Source: CAYWMP01 sp964459445
Lineage (GTDB): Bacteria > Desulfobacterota > DSM-4660 > Desulfatiglandales > HGW-15
NCBI GenBank assembly: GCA_964459445.1
Contig: CAYWMP010000001.1
Location: 1 to 64,000, forward strand
DNA length: 64,000 bases
Direction of reading: 5' to 3'
Shown here one piece after another: positions 8,641 to 16,453 of this stretch (position 1 is the first letter of the stretch; every line of letters begins with the position of its first letter). Made by a program: the position numbers and the translations under genes. Below the pieces are notes generated by a model. The model was not told the origin of the DNA. It worked only from the letters and a program-made list of their open reading frames with translations, and searched no databases.

Positions 8641-10493
8641 TCTTTCCCATTGCCCTCATCTCCACGCCTTGGCCCCTTTTCAATCTACCCTCCATACAAC
8701 TCGGGACACTGAAGGCCTATGCCAACCTTGAATTGCCCCAGATTAAAATCGATGTCCATCATGTGTACCTGAACATAGCGGCAGCATTGGGTTTCGATCT
8801 CTACCATCTCATTTCCGAAAGGACTTGGCTCTCAGAAGCCCCCTATGCGACCATCCTCTATCCCGAAAGGGAAGAGATCATTAAACGGTTTTGGCAAAGA
8901 CAAATATCGAAAAAATCTCCCCTGAGAGATGTCGATTTCAAGGCACTCTGCATCAAACTAAAGACCGAGACCGATCATATAATCGATAAAATCCCTTGGG
9001 ACCGGTATCGACTGATCGGATTATCCATCTGTTTTGGCCAGCTTACAAGCGCTCTTTATTTCATCAATCAGGTCAAGAAGAAAGCCCCTCAACTTGTTGT
9101 TGTCGTAGGCGGTTCAGCCTGTTCCGATGAGATGGGAAGAAGTCTCCTTCGTGCCTTTATCCAAATCGATTATGTGGTGAGTGGTGAAGGCGAGCTGCCT
9201 TTCGTTCGATTAATCAATCATCTCTCCGATCCCGGCTCAAAAAAAGAGAGTCCATCCATTCCCGGACTCCTGAGCAAAATGGATAACTCCCATAGAGAGG
9301 GGACATCCTGCTCACAGATACCGGATTTAGACCAATTGCCCCTTCCGGATTACGATGATTACTTCACAGGGCTCGAATCCCTGGGGCCCGACAAAGTCTT
9401 CTTTCCGAAGCTACCCCTTGAAATATCCCGTGGTTGCTGGTGGCGGAAAAGGGCGAAAGGAAAAATGTACAGCGGCTGCGCCTTTTGTAATCTGAACATC
9501 CAATGGGAAGGCTACCGCACACGGTCATTGGAAAAGGTGGTGTCGGACATCCAGGCAATCACAGAAAAGCACCAACTCCTCTCCCTATCCTTTGTGGACA
9601 ATCTTCTTCCCGCAAAAAATTTGGCCGGGTTATTTAAGAGCTTAAGCCGATTGGGGAAAGATCTTCGTCTGTTCGGAGAGATACGAGCCACAACCGCCGG
9701 AGAAGATCTTGAGATGATGGCGAGGGCAGGCGTCCGGGAAATCCAGGTCGGCATTGAGGCCCTGAGCAATCAACTCCTTAAAAAACTGAACAAGGGAACA
9801 ACGGCCATCCAGAACCTCGAGATCATGAAGAATTGTGAAGCTTCCGGATTTCCAAATCTCGCGGGCAATCTTATCCTTAACTTCCCCGGGAGCGATGAGA
9901 CAGATGTGAAAGAAACCCTCGCCAACCTTGAGTTCGCCCTTCCCTTCAGACCACTTAGAGGAACCGCTTTTTGGTTGGGATATGGAAGTCCCGTGTGGAT
10001 GAATCCCGATGCCTTTGGCGTGAAAGGCCTTTTCAACCATCCCTTCTACGGCCATTTATTCCCACCAGATATTCTTGATAAACTGGTCCTTATCATCCAG
10101 GGATATCATGGCGGCGTCAGGTATCAGCAGCGTATTTGGAAACCGGTGAAGGCAGGTATCAAGAGGTGGGAAGCCGGTTATGCCGAACTCCATAGGTATC
10201 CAGGATTCGAGCCTATCCTCTCCTATCAGGATGGAAGACATTTTATTATTATTCGACAAAGAAGGTATGGGAAGGATGACATGAACCACCGACTGCAAGG
10301 CACATCCAGGAAGATCTATCTCTTCTGTAGGAAGAATCGCTCCCTGCCGGAAATCATGGATCGATTCCCCGGTTTTGGACAGGAAAAGCTAGAACCCTTT
10401 CTAAAGATGATGAAGGAAAAACGCCTCATCTTCCAGGAGGGAGAACGATATCTTAGCCTGGCCGTGCCTATCAGGGGTTGGAGAAAGAAGTAA
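8637..10493 (+). CDS. B12-binding radical SAM protein, RiPP-maturation type
   Basis: The 618-residue protein begins with a cobalamin-binding-like Rossmann region (residues ~1-190; GGSACSDEMG and VVSGEGELPF are typical of the B12-binding radical SAM group). The radical SAM core follows from about residue 255, with an extended cysteine motif CWW-x11-CAFC. The N-terminal PWPLFNLPSIQLGTLKAY and the YLNIAAALGFDLYHLI segment resemble ribosomal-peptide maturation radical SAM protein 1 (ocin_1-type, related to peptide C-methyltransferases), where the motif is normally CWW-x5-CxFC; here six more residues are inserted. The expected chemistry is radical modification, probably methylation, of an unreactive carbon. 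No precursor peptide gene is visible next to it, and its only partner is the coupled LysM gene. The role is therefore open; the domain assignment is fairly secure. Confidence 0.8.
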   Translation: MIFPIALISTPWPLFNLPSIQLGTLKAYANLELPQIKIDVHHVYLNIAAALGFDLYHLISERTWLSEAPYATILYPEREEIIKRFWQRQISKKSPLRDVDFKALCIKLKTETDHIIDKIPWDRYRLIGLSICFGQLTSALYFINQVKKKAPQLVVVVGGSACSDEMGRSLLRAFIQIDYVVSGEGELPFVRLINHLSDPGSKKESPSIPGLLSKMDNSHREGTSCSQIPDLDQLPLPDYDDYFTGLESLGPDKVFFPKLPLEISRGCWWRKRAKGKMYSGCAFCNLNIQWEGYRTRSLEKVVSDIQAITEKHQLLSLSFVDNLLPAKNLAGLFKSLSRLGKDLRLFGEIRATTAGEDLEMMARAGVREIQVGIEALSNQLLKKLNKGTTAIQNLEIMKNCEASGFPNLAGNLILNFPGSDETDVKETLANLEFALPFRPLRGTAFWLGYGSPVWMNPDAFGVKGLFNHPFYGHLFPPDILDKLVLIIQGYHGGVRYQQRIWKPVKAGIKRWEAGYAELHRYPGFEPILSYQDGRHFIIIRQRRYGKDDMNHRLQGTSRKIYLFCRKNRSLPEIMDRFPGFGQEKLEPFLKMMKEKRLIFQEGERYLSLAVPIRGWRKK

Positions 10494-10512
10494 GATTGGA
10501 TGGGGATGATCT

Positions 10513-13266
10513 CTAGGAGAGTTCATCGAGCAAGGTTTTTGCTTCTTTTATTATTGGTGTGTCACCCCCTTCCTCTATGCCTTTAAAGCTCGTTTTCAAT
10601 ATCTCTTTCGCTTCTTGTAGCCTTTCTTGTCTGATTAGCAGATGACTTAAACTGGTTGCCGCTTTTAATTCCAAGGGCTTCGCCTTCTGGGTTCCAGACA
10701 TTTTTAGTGCCTCACGAAAGCACTTCTCAGCTTCAGGCATATTATCTTCACCCTGCGCCAGGAGAAGTTCCCCCTTTAGACGATTGAGCTCGGGTACATA
10801 TAGGCGCTCATCATTGCCCGCCACCTTGGTTAGTCCTTCTTCAATGAATTCGATCCCCGCCCCTATTTGCCCTTTTTGTTGATATGCCTCCGCCAGCATC
10901 GCTTGACAATGGGCCCCGGATACTTCGGCACCTGTGGCCTGCCAGGCCGAAAGCCCTTCACGAATCAGGGCGATGCCTTCTTCACCCTGCCTCTCACAGC
11001 TCAGTGCCCAACCCTGAAGTACTTTTCCTGTCGAGATCCAGTGCTTAAAGCCCCTTTCGGAAGACATACTAATGGTTGCCTCCGCCATCTCCTTTACTGA
11101 CTGGACATCTCCTCGACACTGATGGAAACGAGCAGAGAAATTATAGGCAAAGGCCAGACTAAAGGGATGGGAAATCTCGTCAGCCAGCGTCAACGTTTCC
11201 TGATCCCTCTGGAGGGCCTTATCAAAGTGGCCAAGCATCCAAAGGGTTAAGGCGGAATAGGACAAACAGACAACACCCGGATCATCCCCGTAGGCATAGG
11301 CCATGGCATGATGCTCTTTTTTGTCGTACAGTCTGATGCCCTGGTCCAGATGTTCCAGAGCGGTCTGAAACTCTCCGAGGTAAAAATTGGTCAACCCCAA
11401 GGACAAATGCCCCTGTAATATTAATCCTGTTTCCTTTGACTCTTCGCCCAACCTAAGCAAATGATGTCCCAGATCCTTGGCCGTTTTGAGCTCCGCCCTG
11501 ACCATATGGAAAAGCCACAATCCGCGCAAAACAGGAAAGAGCTGAGGCGTCTCGCCAATTTGATTGCAGAGTTCTCTTGCCCGGGCATAGGCTTCCTCGA
11601 CCTCTTTTGAGGCAAAACCTTTGGTCGCCGTCATGGGCACGCCCAAAGCAATTTGTAGGGGCAGTTCGTGACGGTTTCGTTCCGGGCTCTCCGGCATGGA
11701 TTGAATGAGATCGATCCCCCTGGTCAGATGATTGATCGCCTCAAGATTGGCCGATTGCTTTGAAGCCATTTTCCCGGCCTTTAGCCAATAGGATATGGCC
11801 TCTTCCTTGAGCCCTGCTTCCGTGAAATGATGTGCCAGTATCTCCGGATGGGTCTCACTAAGCTCTGTGAAGTGCTTCTCGATCGCCCGGGCGATTTCCT
11901 GATGGTATTGTTGACGGGTTTTCCTCAACAATGAATGATAAGCCGCGTCCTGGATGAGCGCCTGATTAAAGGAGTAGCGGATTTCCGATTGAACGTCACG
12001 GCGCCGAAGAACCTCGGCCTCCACCAGTTTATCCAGTTCACTTCTCAAGACATCGTCGTCCATGGGCGAGACCAACCTGATCAACTCATAGCTGAATTCG
12101 CGGCCGAGTGTTGCTGCAAGCTGGATTACATCCTTTACGGCGCCGAGTTGATCCAGCCTTGCCATGAGGGAATCCTGAAGCGTTGTTGGAATCGCTAGGT
12201 CCGATAGGGGCATTGAAAGACTGTAGCGGCCACCTTCTTCGGTAATGAATCCGCTTTCCAAAACCATTTTAGTCAGTTCTTCGATGAAGAGGGGGACGCC
12301 GTCCGTCTTGATGACGACCTGGTCGAGGATCTCCTCCGGCAGAGACTTCCCGCCCGCGACCCTTTCCGCCATGGCACTGATCTCTTTAGCTGATAGACGA
12401 TTGAGGATGATCTCAATGAGCTTGGATTCGACTTCCCGTGGGACCTCTATATCGGGACGAAAAGCGAGCATTATAAGAATGCGGGCCTTTGAGGCATGGT
12501 CCATGATTAGACTCAAGGCCTCGAGAGTCGATGGGTCCGACCATTGAAGATTCTCTATGATGAACACCAAGGGGTCTTGTTCGGAGAGCTTCAATAGCCA
12601 ACCCAATATGGCCTCCAGGGTCTTCTCCTTTTGCTTTTGGGGGGTCATCGTTAGGGGCGGGTATTTTGCAGGGATCGGTAGTGAGAGAAGCGGGGCAAAG
12701 AGGGGGACGGCTTCTTTGGGATCGAAGTCAAACCGAGACACGGCCTCTTCAAGCTTGGCGAGTCTTTCTGTTTGCGATTCATTTGGGTCGAATTCAAGGC
12801 GCCTTTTGAGGAGATCTATGATTGGGTAAAAGGCACTGTTCTGGTAATAGGAAGAGCAATGGCAAACCATCCAGGTATGGGGCTCATGGCTTATGTGCTC
12901 TTTAAACACCTGGATCAGTCTCGATTTCCCGATGCCCGCCTCACCGGCCAGCAAGGCAACCTGTCCTTCCCTGTTTTTGATGCGCTCCCAGCTTTTCGTC
13001 AGTTCCTGGACTTCATCTTCTCTACCCACAAAGGGTGTGAGCCCGCTGGTAACGGCGACATCAAAGCTGCCATAGACGCCCACTTCTTCTATGATTCGAT
13101 ACAATTCCATGGGTTGGGATACACCCTTGAGGCTGTGAGCCCCAATGGATTGGCATTCAAAAAATCCTCGCGCCAACCTCTCTGTGGCGGCACTCATCAA
13201 TACCGTGTCCGGTTCAGCCAGACCCTGGACCCTCGCAGCGATATTCGGTGTATCACCTAATGCCAA
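10513..13266 (-). CDS. Adenylate cyclase/AAA-ATPase/TPR regulator, C-terminal fragment of a frameshifted gene
   Basis: This 917-residue frame continues the gene whose N-terminus lies at 13257-13853. It starts inside the class III cyclase domain: ALGDTPNIAARVQGLAEPDTV is the second half of the catalytic fold. A large STAND/AAA-type ATPase follows, with Walker A AGEAGIGKS and Walker B-like VFIIENLQWSD, then about 400 residues of TPR-like helices (for example AEAYQQKGQIGAGIEFIEEG). Intact relatives are single proteins of about 1,100 residues that make cAMP in response to an unknown signal sensed by the ATPase/TPR part. The first codons are therefore unlikely to be a true start. If the frameshift is real and not bypassed, the cyclase is inactive. 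The gene is convergent with the radical SAM gene, with only 19 bp between stops. Confidence 0.85.
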   Translation of the reverse strand: MALGDTPNIAARVQGLAEPDTVLMSAATERLARGFFECQSIGAHSLKGVSQPMELYRIIEEVGVYGSFDVAVTSGLTPFVGREDEVQELTKSWERIKNREGQVALLAGEAGIGKSRLIQVFKEHISHEPHTWMVCHCSSYYQNSAFYPIIDLLKRRLEFDPNESQTERLAKLEEAVSRFDFDPKEAVPLFAPLLSLPIPAKYPPLTMTPQKQKEKTLEAILGWLLKLSEQDPLVFIIENLQWSDPSTLEALSLIMDHASKARILIMLAFRPDIEVPREVESKLIEIILNRLSAKEISAMAERVAGGKSLPEEILDQVVIKTDGVPLFIEELTKMVLESGFITEEGGRYSLSMPLSDLAIPTTLQDSLMARLDQLGAVKDVIQLAATLGREFSYELIRLVSPMDDDVLRSELDKLVEAEVLRRRDVQSEIRYSFNQALIQDAAYHSLLRKTRQQYHQEIARAIEKHFTELSETHPEILAHHFTEAGLKEEAISYWLKAGKMASKQSANLEAINHLTRGIDLIQSMPESPERNRHELPLQIALGVPMTATKGFASKEVEEAYARARELCNQIGETPQLFPVLRGLWLFHMVRAELKTAKDLGHHLLRLGEESKETGLILQGHLSLGLTNFYLGEFQTALEHLDQGIRLYDKKEHHAMAYAYGDDPGVVCLSYSALTLWMLGHFDKALQRDQETLTLADEISHPFSLAFAYNFSARFHQCRGDVQSVKEMAEATISMSSERGFKHWISTGKVLQGWALSCERQGEEGIALIREGLSAWQATGAEVSGAHCQAMLAEAYQQKGQIGAGIEFIEEGLTKVAGNDERLYVPELNRLKGELLLAQGEDNMPEAEKCFREALKMSGTQKAKPLELKAATSLSHLLIRQERLQEAKEILKTSFKGIEEGGDTPIIKEAKTLLDELS

Positions 13267-13853
13267 TCGCTCTGTTTTTTCACCGCCCCCATCTCGCCGA
13301 CGACCACAAGACCCGTATGAATGCCGATACGCACGGATAGACTGACATGGCGTTCCCTTTGAAGCCGCTCATTGAGTCTTCCCATTTCATCGATGATCCC
13401 TAAGCCCGAACTCACGGCCCGTTGCGCATCGTCTTCGTGAGCCAGGGGATACCCAAAGTACACCAACAGGCCGTCTCCGAGGTATTGGGCAATGTGTCCC
13501 CCAAAGCGGCTGATTGCCGCTTCGCTTGCAATCTGATAATCGCGCACGACTTCTCGGAGTTCCTCAGGATCTAGTTGTTCAGAAAGGTTTGTCGAACCCA
13601 CGAGGTCGCAAAACATGACGGTCAGTTGGCGTCTTTCCGCTTCGGGCACATGGGGCCCGGGGGGTTGCACTCCCGACCTTTGTCGGCCGGTCAGGTCCGT
13701 GCCGCATTCTCCACAAAATTTGAATTGAGGGGGACTCTCGAACCCGCAACCAGGACAGGTTACGCACGGTTCCTGCAAAGGAAACCCGCATCCACCGCAG
13801 AAATTCATGCCCTCCGGATTTTCAAATCGGCATTTGCTGCATATCATGGGCAT
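13257..13853 (-). CDS. Zinc-ribbon/class III adenylate cyclase, N-terminal fragment of the same frameshifted gene
   Basis: 198 residues. Two tandem zinc ribbons come first (CSKC..CGGC and CPGC..CGEC, residues ~5-60), then the first part of a class III nucleotide cyclase with metal-binding Asp in MFCDLVGST and in YLGDGLLVYFG. The frame ends in ...GEMGAVKKQSDWH-stop, exactly where relatives continue with a segment like ERLALGDTPNIAARLQGLAEPDT. That continuation is present in the -1 frame at 10513-13266. A run of six A (plus-strand T at 13275-13280) sits at the break; one extra A, or a -1 slip, would rejoin both frames as VKKTERLALGD. The start ATG at 13853 gives the normal MICSKC-type beginning. 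Confidence 0.85.
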   Translation of the reverse strand: MPMICSKCRFENPEGMNFCGGCGFPLQEPCVTCPGCGFESPPQFKFCGECGTDLTGRQRSGVQPPGPHVPEAERRQLTVMFCDLVGSTNLSEQLDPEELREVVRDYQIASEAAISRFGGHIAQYLGDGLLVYFGYPLAHEDDAQRAVSSGLGIIDEMGRLNERLQRERHVSLSVRIGIHTGLVVVGEMGAVKKQSDWH

Positions 13854-13898
13854 TGCCTCTCAAATAGAGCCGAAAACAAAACCTACCCCCAGCTTGCC

Positions 13899-14043
13899 CA
13901 GTGTCCATCCAGAAACGAGATAGTTTTTGAAAGTTTAAGGAAGGCGAAAATTCCAACCACAGGAATACACGTAGTATTTTGAGGATTGGAATTTGAGCCT
14001 GACGCGAAAATTGCGAAAAATGGCCGTTTCTGGATGGTCACTG
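13899..14043. repeat. MITE-like element with 19-bp terminal inverted repeats
   Basis: Left end CAGTGTCCATCCAGAAACG (13899-13917) and right end CGTTTCTGGATGGTCACTG (14025-14043) are inverted copies with one mismatch. The internal ~107 bp carries no gene. The right end stops two bases before the stop codon of the iron-sulfur protein gene. No clear target-site duplication is visible. The size and ends fit a miniature inverted-repeat element or a dispersed palindromic repeat. Confidence 0.6.
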
Positions 14044-14044
14044 C

Positions 14045-15121
14045 CTAATGTTTTGCTAATGGATTCTTGCCCCGTTCAAGGGCTAACCGCATATAAGTTT
14101 CCGCACCGGATTTGGGGGGTTCGTATAGTTGTTCTTCCGGTTTTCTCTCAAGGCTAAGGGCTTCGGAAGGGCAGGTGGTTACGCAAAGGCCGCAACCGAT
14201 GCATCTGTCAAGATTAATCATGGCTTTTTCCTCTTCCATGTAAATGGCATCCATTTGACACCGCTCGAGGCAGGTTTCGCAGCCAATACAAGTTTCCTGC
14301 TCCACGGCTGCAAAGTAGTTGCTCTGGACCGAGGCCGCGGGAACGGGCTGTAACTTGAGGGATCTCAGCATGCCGCAGCAGTCCCCGCAACAACTGCACA
14401 TGCCCCCGGCCTTCTCCGAATTAAAGGGCTGCATCACAAGCCCCTCTTCATCGTTTTGTTTCACAATTTCTTTGGCCTCCTCCCGCGTAATGTATTTGCC
14501 CATGCCGTTTTCGACATAGTAGCGGGCGTGGGAACCGAACATAAAACAGTTGTGCATCGTCTTATCGCAACCCTTGTCAACCAAGTGGGTCGTGGTCCGG
14601 CAAATGCAGGGGGCGATAGCGATGGTTTCCTGCTTATCCAGGAGATCCATGACATCTTCCGACGGGGCGACCGGCCATTTGGCAACCAGTTCCTTATTGA
14701 TCGGGATGGAACGCATGAGAGGCGTCTTTAAGGACTGGATCCTTTTCCCAAATGCCGTCTCATAATATTCTTCAAAGTCTTCGGCCAGTTCACGGTCTAT
14801 GGTATTGACTTGATACTCGAAGATGCCGACCACATAGGGGGCTGCTGCATAACGAACCATATCGCCCTTTCTCTGCCTGAACAGGAGCCCCTTTTTGGCC
14901 ATCTCCTCCATAAAACGCTCTGTCTCGGCGGGATCACGATCCAGCCGTTTTGCGACATCTTCCGGTTTTTCCAACATGGGTGATAGCTCCAGAAAAAATG
15001 CCGCCTCTTCTTCTGTAAAAAGCTTTTTGAGAATTTTTATTTCAACACGGCTCTCAGTCTCCGGATACCCTATGGATAGCTCATCAAGCCTTTCCCTTAA
15101 TTTTTGATAAATGTCCTCCAT
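14045..15121 (-). CDS. Iron-sulfur protein with N-terminal winged-helix-like domain and 2[4Fe-4S] ferredoxin domain
   Basis: 358 residues. The first ~100 residues look like a helical, winged-helix-type region (LEKPEDVAKRLDRDPAETERFMEEMAKKGLL). The middle has a cysteine-rich segment (CICRTTTHLVDKGCDK..HNC) and a CSCCGDCCG cluster. The C-terminus is a bacterial two-cluster ferredoxin with CIGCETCLERC and CIGCGLCVTTCP. It is probably a cytoplasmic electron carrier or a redox-sensing protein; the winged helix could mediate domain packing rather than DNA binding. Proteins of this layout recur in sulfate reducers and syntrophs, but I know no proven function. It lies 47 bp behind the selenocysteine-type AhpD-like gene on the same strand, which suggests it supplies electrons to that redox pair. 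Confidence 0.8.
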   Translation of the reverse strand: MEDIYQKLRERLDELSIGYPETESRVEIKILKKLFTEEEAAFFLELSPMLEKPEDVAKRLDRDPAETERFMEEMAKKGLLFRQRKGDMVRYAAAPYVVGIFEYQVNTIDRELAEDFEEYYETAFGKRIQSLKTPLMRSIPINKELVAKWPVAPSEDVMDLLDKQETIAIAPCICRTTTHLVDKGCDKTMHNCFMFGSHARYYVENGMGKYITREEAKEIVKQNDEEGLVMQPFNSEKAGGMCSCCGDCCGMLRSLKLQPVPAASVQSNYFAAVEQETCIGCETCLERCQMDAIYMEEEKAMINLDRCIGCGLCVTTCPSEALSLERKPEEQLYEPPKSGAETYMRLALERGKNPLAKH

Positions 15122-15168
15122 TCATTCCCCCTCTCAAAACTAATTTTTTCCCTAACAGTGTAGCACTT

Positions 15169-15750
15169 CTATTTATACCCACGGCTGAGCAACACATCGG
15201 CCATCTTAGAATACGCCGTCAGGGACGGAATATCAAATCCCAATGAATCGGCAATTCGATCCATCATATTGAAAACGACCGCCACATGTATGGCATCTTC
15301 GATCGCTGCATCAGTGATCCCGGTCTCTCGAAGCGGCGTCACATCATCGGGAGCAATTTCCTGCGGTGCCAAAGTCAATTTTTCCAGAAAACCCAGCATC
15401 CGTTTCAGCTTTTCATCGATAGGTGCACTTTGCCAGTCCTCGAGAACCGCCTCCGTCACTTCGTTTCCCAGGGCCTTTGACGCGACCGCGCCATGGGCCC
15501 CCGTTCAGAAAGGGCATTCATTTTTCTTTGACACAAAGGCCGCGAATAATTCACGCTCCCCAACAGACCATTCCGAGGGCCCGCGCAACACCTGTTGAAT
15601 GTATCGTCCGAAACTGCGGCCGAACAGCTCAGGTCTATACATGACCGTTCTCATGACGTCCGGGGCCCTCTCCCCGACCCTCAGACGGATAAGCCCCAAA
15701 AATAATTTTTGCAGCAATCGGTGGCCTTTTTCGACCTTCTTCAGTCGCAT
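15169..15750 (-). CDS. AhpD/carboxymuconolactone decarboxylase-like selenoprotein (UGA = Sec82)
   Basis: Read through one in-frame TGA (15505-15507), this is a single CMD/AhpD-like protein of 193 residues. The catalytic motif of the family, E-x-C-x-x-C-x3-H, appears as N-E-C-P-F-U-T-G-A-H, with the TGA exactly in place of the second, resolving cysteine. Both halves are in the same frame and homologous to the same domain family; coding continues for 112 codons after the TGA with no other stop. The following mRNA can fold a bacterial SECIS (separate entry). The likely role is a thiol/selenol peroxidase or other redox reaction in the cytoplasm. The ATG at 15750 has an AGGAG 8 bases upstream and overlaps the preceding stop codon (TGATG); a GTG one codon earlier is also possible. 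A conventional annotation would split it at 15505-15753 and 15169-15459. Confidence 0.85.
15471..15504 (-). promoter_or_regulatory. Predicted bacterial SECIS element directly after the UGA codon
   Basis: Starting three bases after the UGA on the minus strand, an outer stem GGGCC (15500-15496) can pair with GGCCC (15475-15471). Inside, GCG and CGC close a four-base apical loop CGGU. The loop begins 16 nt after the UGA and has G in its second position, which fits the published description of bacterial SECIS elements (short loop with a G in the first two positions, about 16-37 nt from the UGA). Folded by eye only. Confidence 0.6.
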
Positions 15751-16106
15751 CACCCCTCTCCTTTCAGAGCCGCAAGCCCTCGTTCAAGCCTCGCCAGCCC
15801 GGCTCCCAGGGTGGCGCTCAAAGTGATCTCAAAAATTGAATCCTCCGAATAGCCTGCCTCCTCAAGGGCTCTGATATCATCATCCGTCACCTTGTAGGCA
15901 TGCAGTGCCACCTTATTCACATAGCCCTTCAGGATTTCGGGGATATCGGCAATATCTGTCTCAGGCCGACCCCCATGAGCGGCGGCATGGGCTTCTATGG
16001 CATGGCGTAAGGGTGAATCAGTTTCTCCGGGACTATCAAGAACATCGTCCCTCAGGGCGTTGACCAGCTCTGTGTGTTGCGCCCGGTGCCCTTTGTAATT
16101 TTCCAT
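15750..16106 (-). CDS. Carboxymuconolactone decarboxylase/AhpD-like protein without redox Cys pair
   Basis: About 118 residues from the ATG at 16106. The C-terminal part (VTDDDIRALEEAGYSEDSIFEITLSATLGAGLARLERGL, residues ~75-115, in segments) has the helix pattern of the CMD/AhpD family seen downstream, but the protein contains no CxxC motif. It may pair structurally with the selenocysteine-type protein, whose start codon overlaps its stop (TGATG). I prefer the ATG at 16106 because the predicted transcript begins near 16134, leaving almost no leader for the upstream ATG at 16127; that longer form would start MKKGKKKMENY. First gene of the redox operon. Confidence 0.7.
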   Translation of the reverse strand: MENYKGHRAQHTELVNALRDDVLDSPGETDSPLRHAIEAHAAAHGGRPETDIADIPEILKGYVNKVALHAYKVTDDDIRALEEAGYSEDSIFEITLSATLGAGLARLERGLAALKGEG

Positions 16107-16140
16107 TTTTTTCTTGCCCTTTTTCATTTTGAGTCAGGGG

Positions 16141-16170
16141 ATAATTAGACCGGTCGTCTATGTTTGTCAA
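16141..16170 (-). promoter_or_regulatory. Promoter overlapped by a NemR/TetR-like operator
   Basis: On the minus strand TTGACA (16170-16165) is followed after 18 bp by AATTAT (16146-16141). The spacer contains TAGACCGGTCGTCTA (plus strand 16146-16160), close to the TAGACC-GGTCTA palindrome bound by NemR and several related TetR-family repressors of reactive-electrophile genes. An operator between -35 and -10 is the classic arrangement for repression. No TetR gene lies nearby, so a regulator would act in trans. Confidence 0.55.
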
Positions 16171-16220
16171 TCCTTTTTCTAACCCGAGCACCTATTCCTT
16201 AAGTTTTCTGCGAGGGAAAG

Positions 16221-16343
16221 CCTCCCCGCGGACCCGGGAGCGGAATCCTTTTGAGGCGAATTCACCCGCCAGAAGTAAGACGGGTAAATCCATGCCTCGG
16301 TCCGACAAGCCGTGGGACCCTCTGGCGAAGGAGGGCAAGGGAC
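16221..16343 (+). repeat. Dispersed ~123-bp palindromic repeat, copy A
   Basis: This segment aligns in the same orientation with 32636-32760, roughly 75% identical by eye. Shared blocks include CCTCCCCGCGG, AGCGGAATCCT, CACCCGCCAGAAGTAAG and TCCGACAAGCC. It contains a hairpin ACCCGCC/GACGGGT (16264-16270 with 16279-16285). It is non-coding and lies between the divergent redox operon and the catabolic island. Confidence 0.75.
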
Positions 16344-16386
16344 GGGGACTTAGCAGGATTTTTTGCAGATAGGCATATTTTTTCCA

Positions 16387-16414
16387 TTGACACGTTATAT
16401 AATGCATGTAATAT
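16387..16414 (+). promoter_or_regulatory. Candidate promoter and operator of the GntR-type regulator
   Basis: TTGACA (16387-16392), 16-bp spacer, TAATAT (16409-16414), 40 bp before the ATG at 16454. The spacer and -10 carry an AT-rich near-palindrome centred on ATGCAT (ATATAATGCATGTAATATAT), a plausible site for autoregulation by the dimeric GntR protein. The -10 is a weak match. Confidence 0.4.
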
Positions 16415-16453
16415 ATCACATACACAGCCATCCTCATTTTCTATGATTTCACC

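Noticed and set aside
13274..13281. A-AAA-AAC as a canonical -1 ribosomal slippery heptamer in the cyclase gene
   Set aside because: The reading phase is GTG AAA AAA CAG, so the heptamer is not in the phase needed for classic tandem slippage; only slippage on the plain A run or an indel remains.
16160..16372. 70-codon plus-strand frame upstream of the GntR gene
   Set aside because: It translates the dispersed repeat; the same peptide pattern appears from copy B at 32.7 kb.
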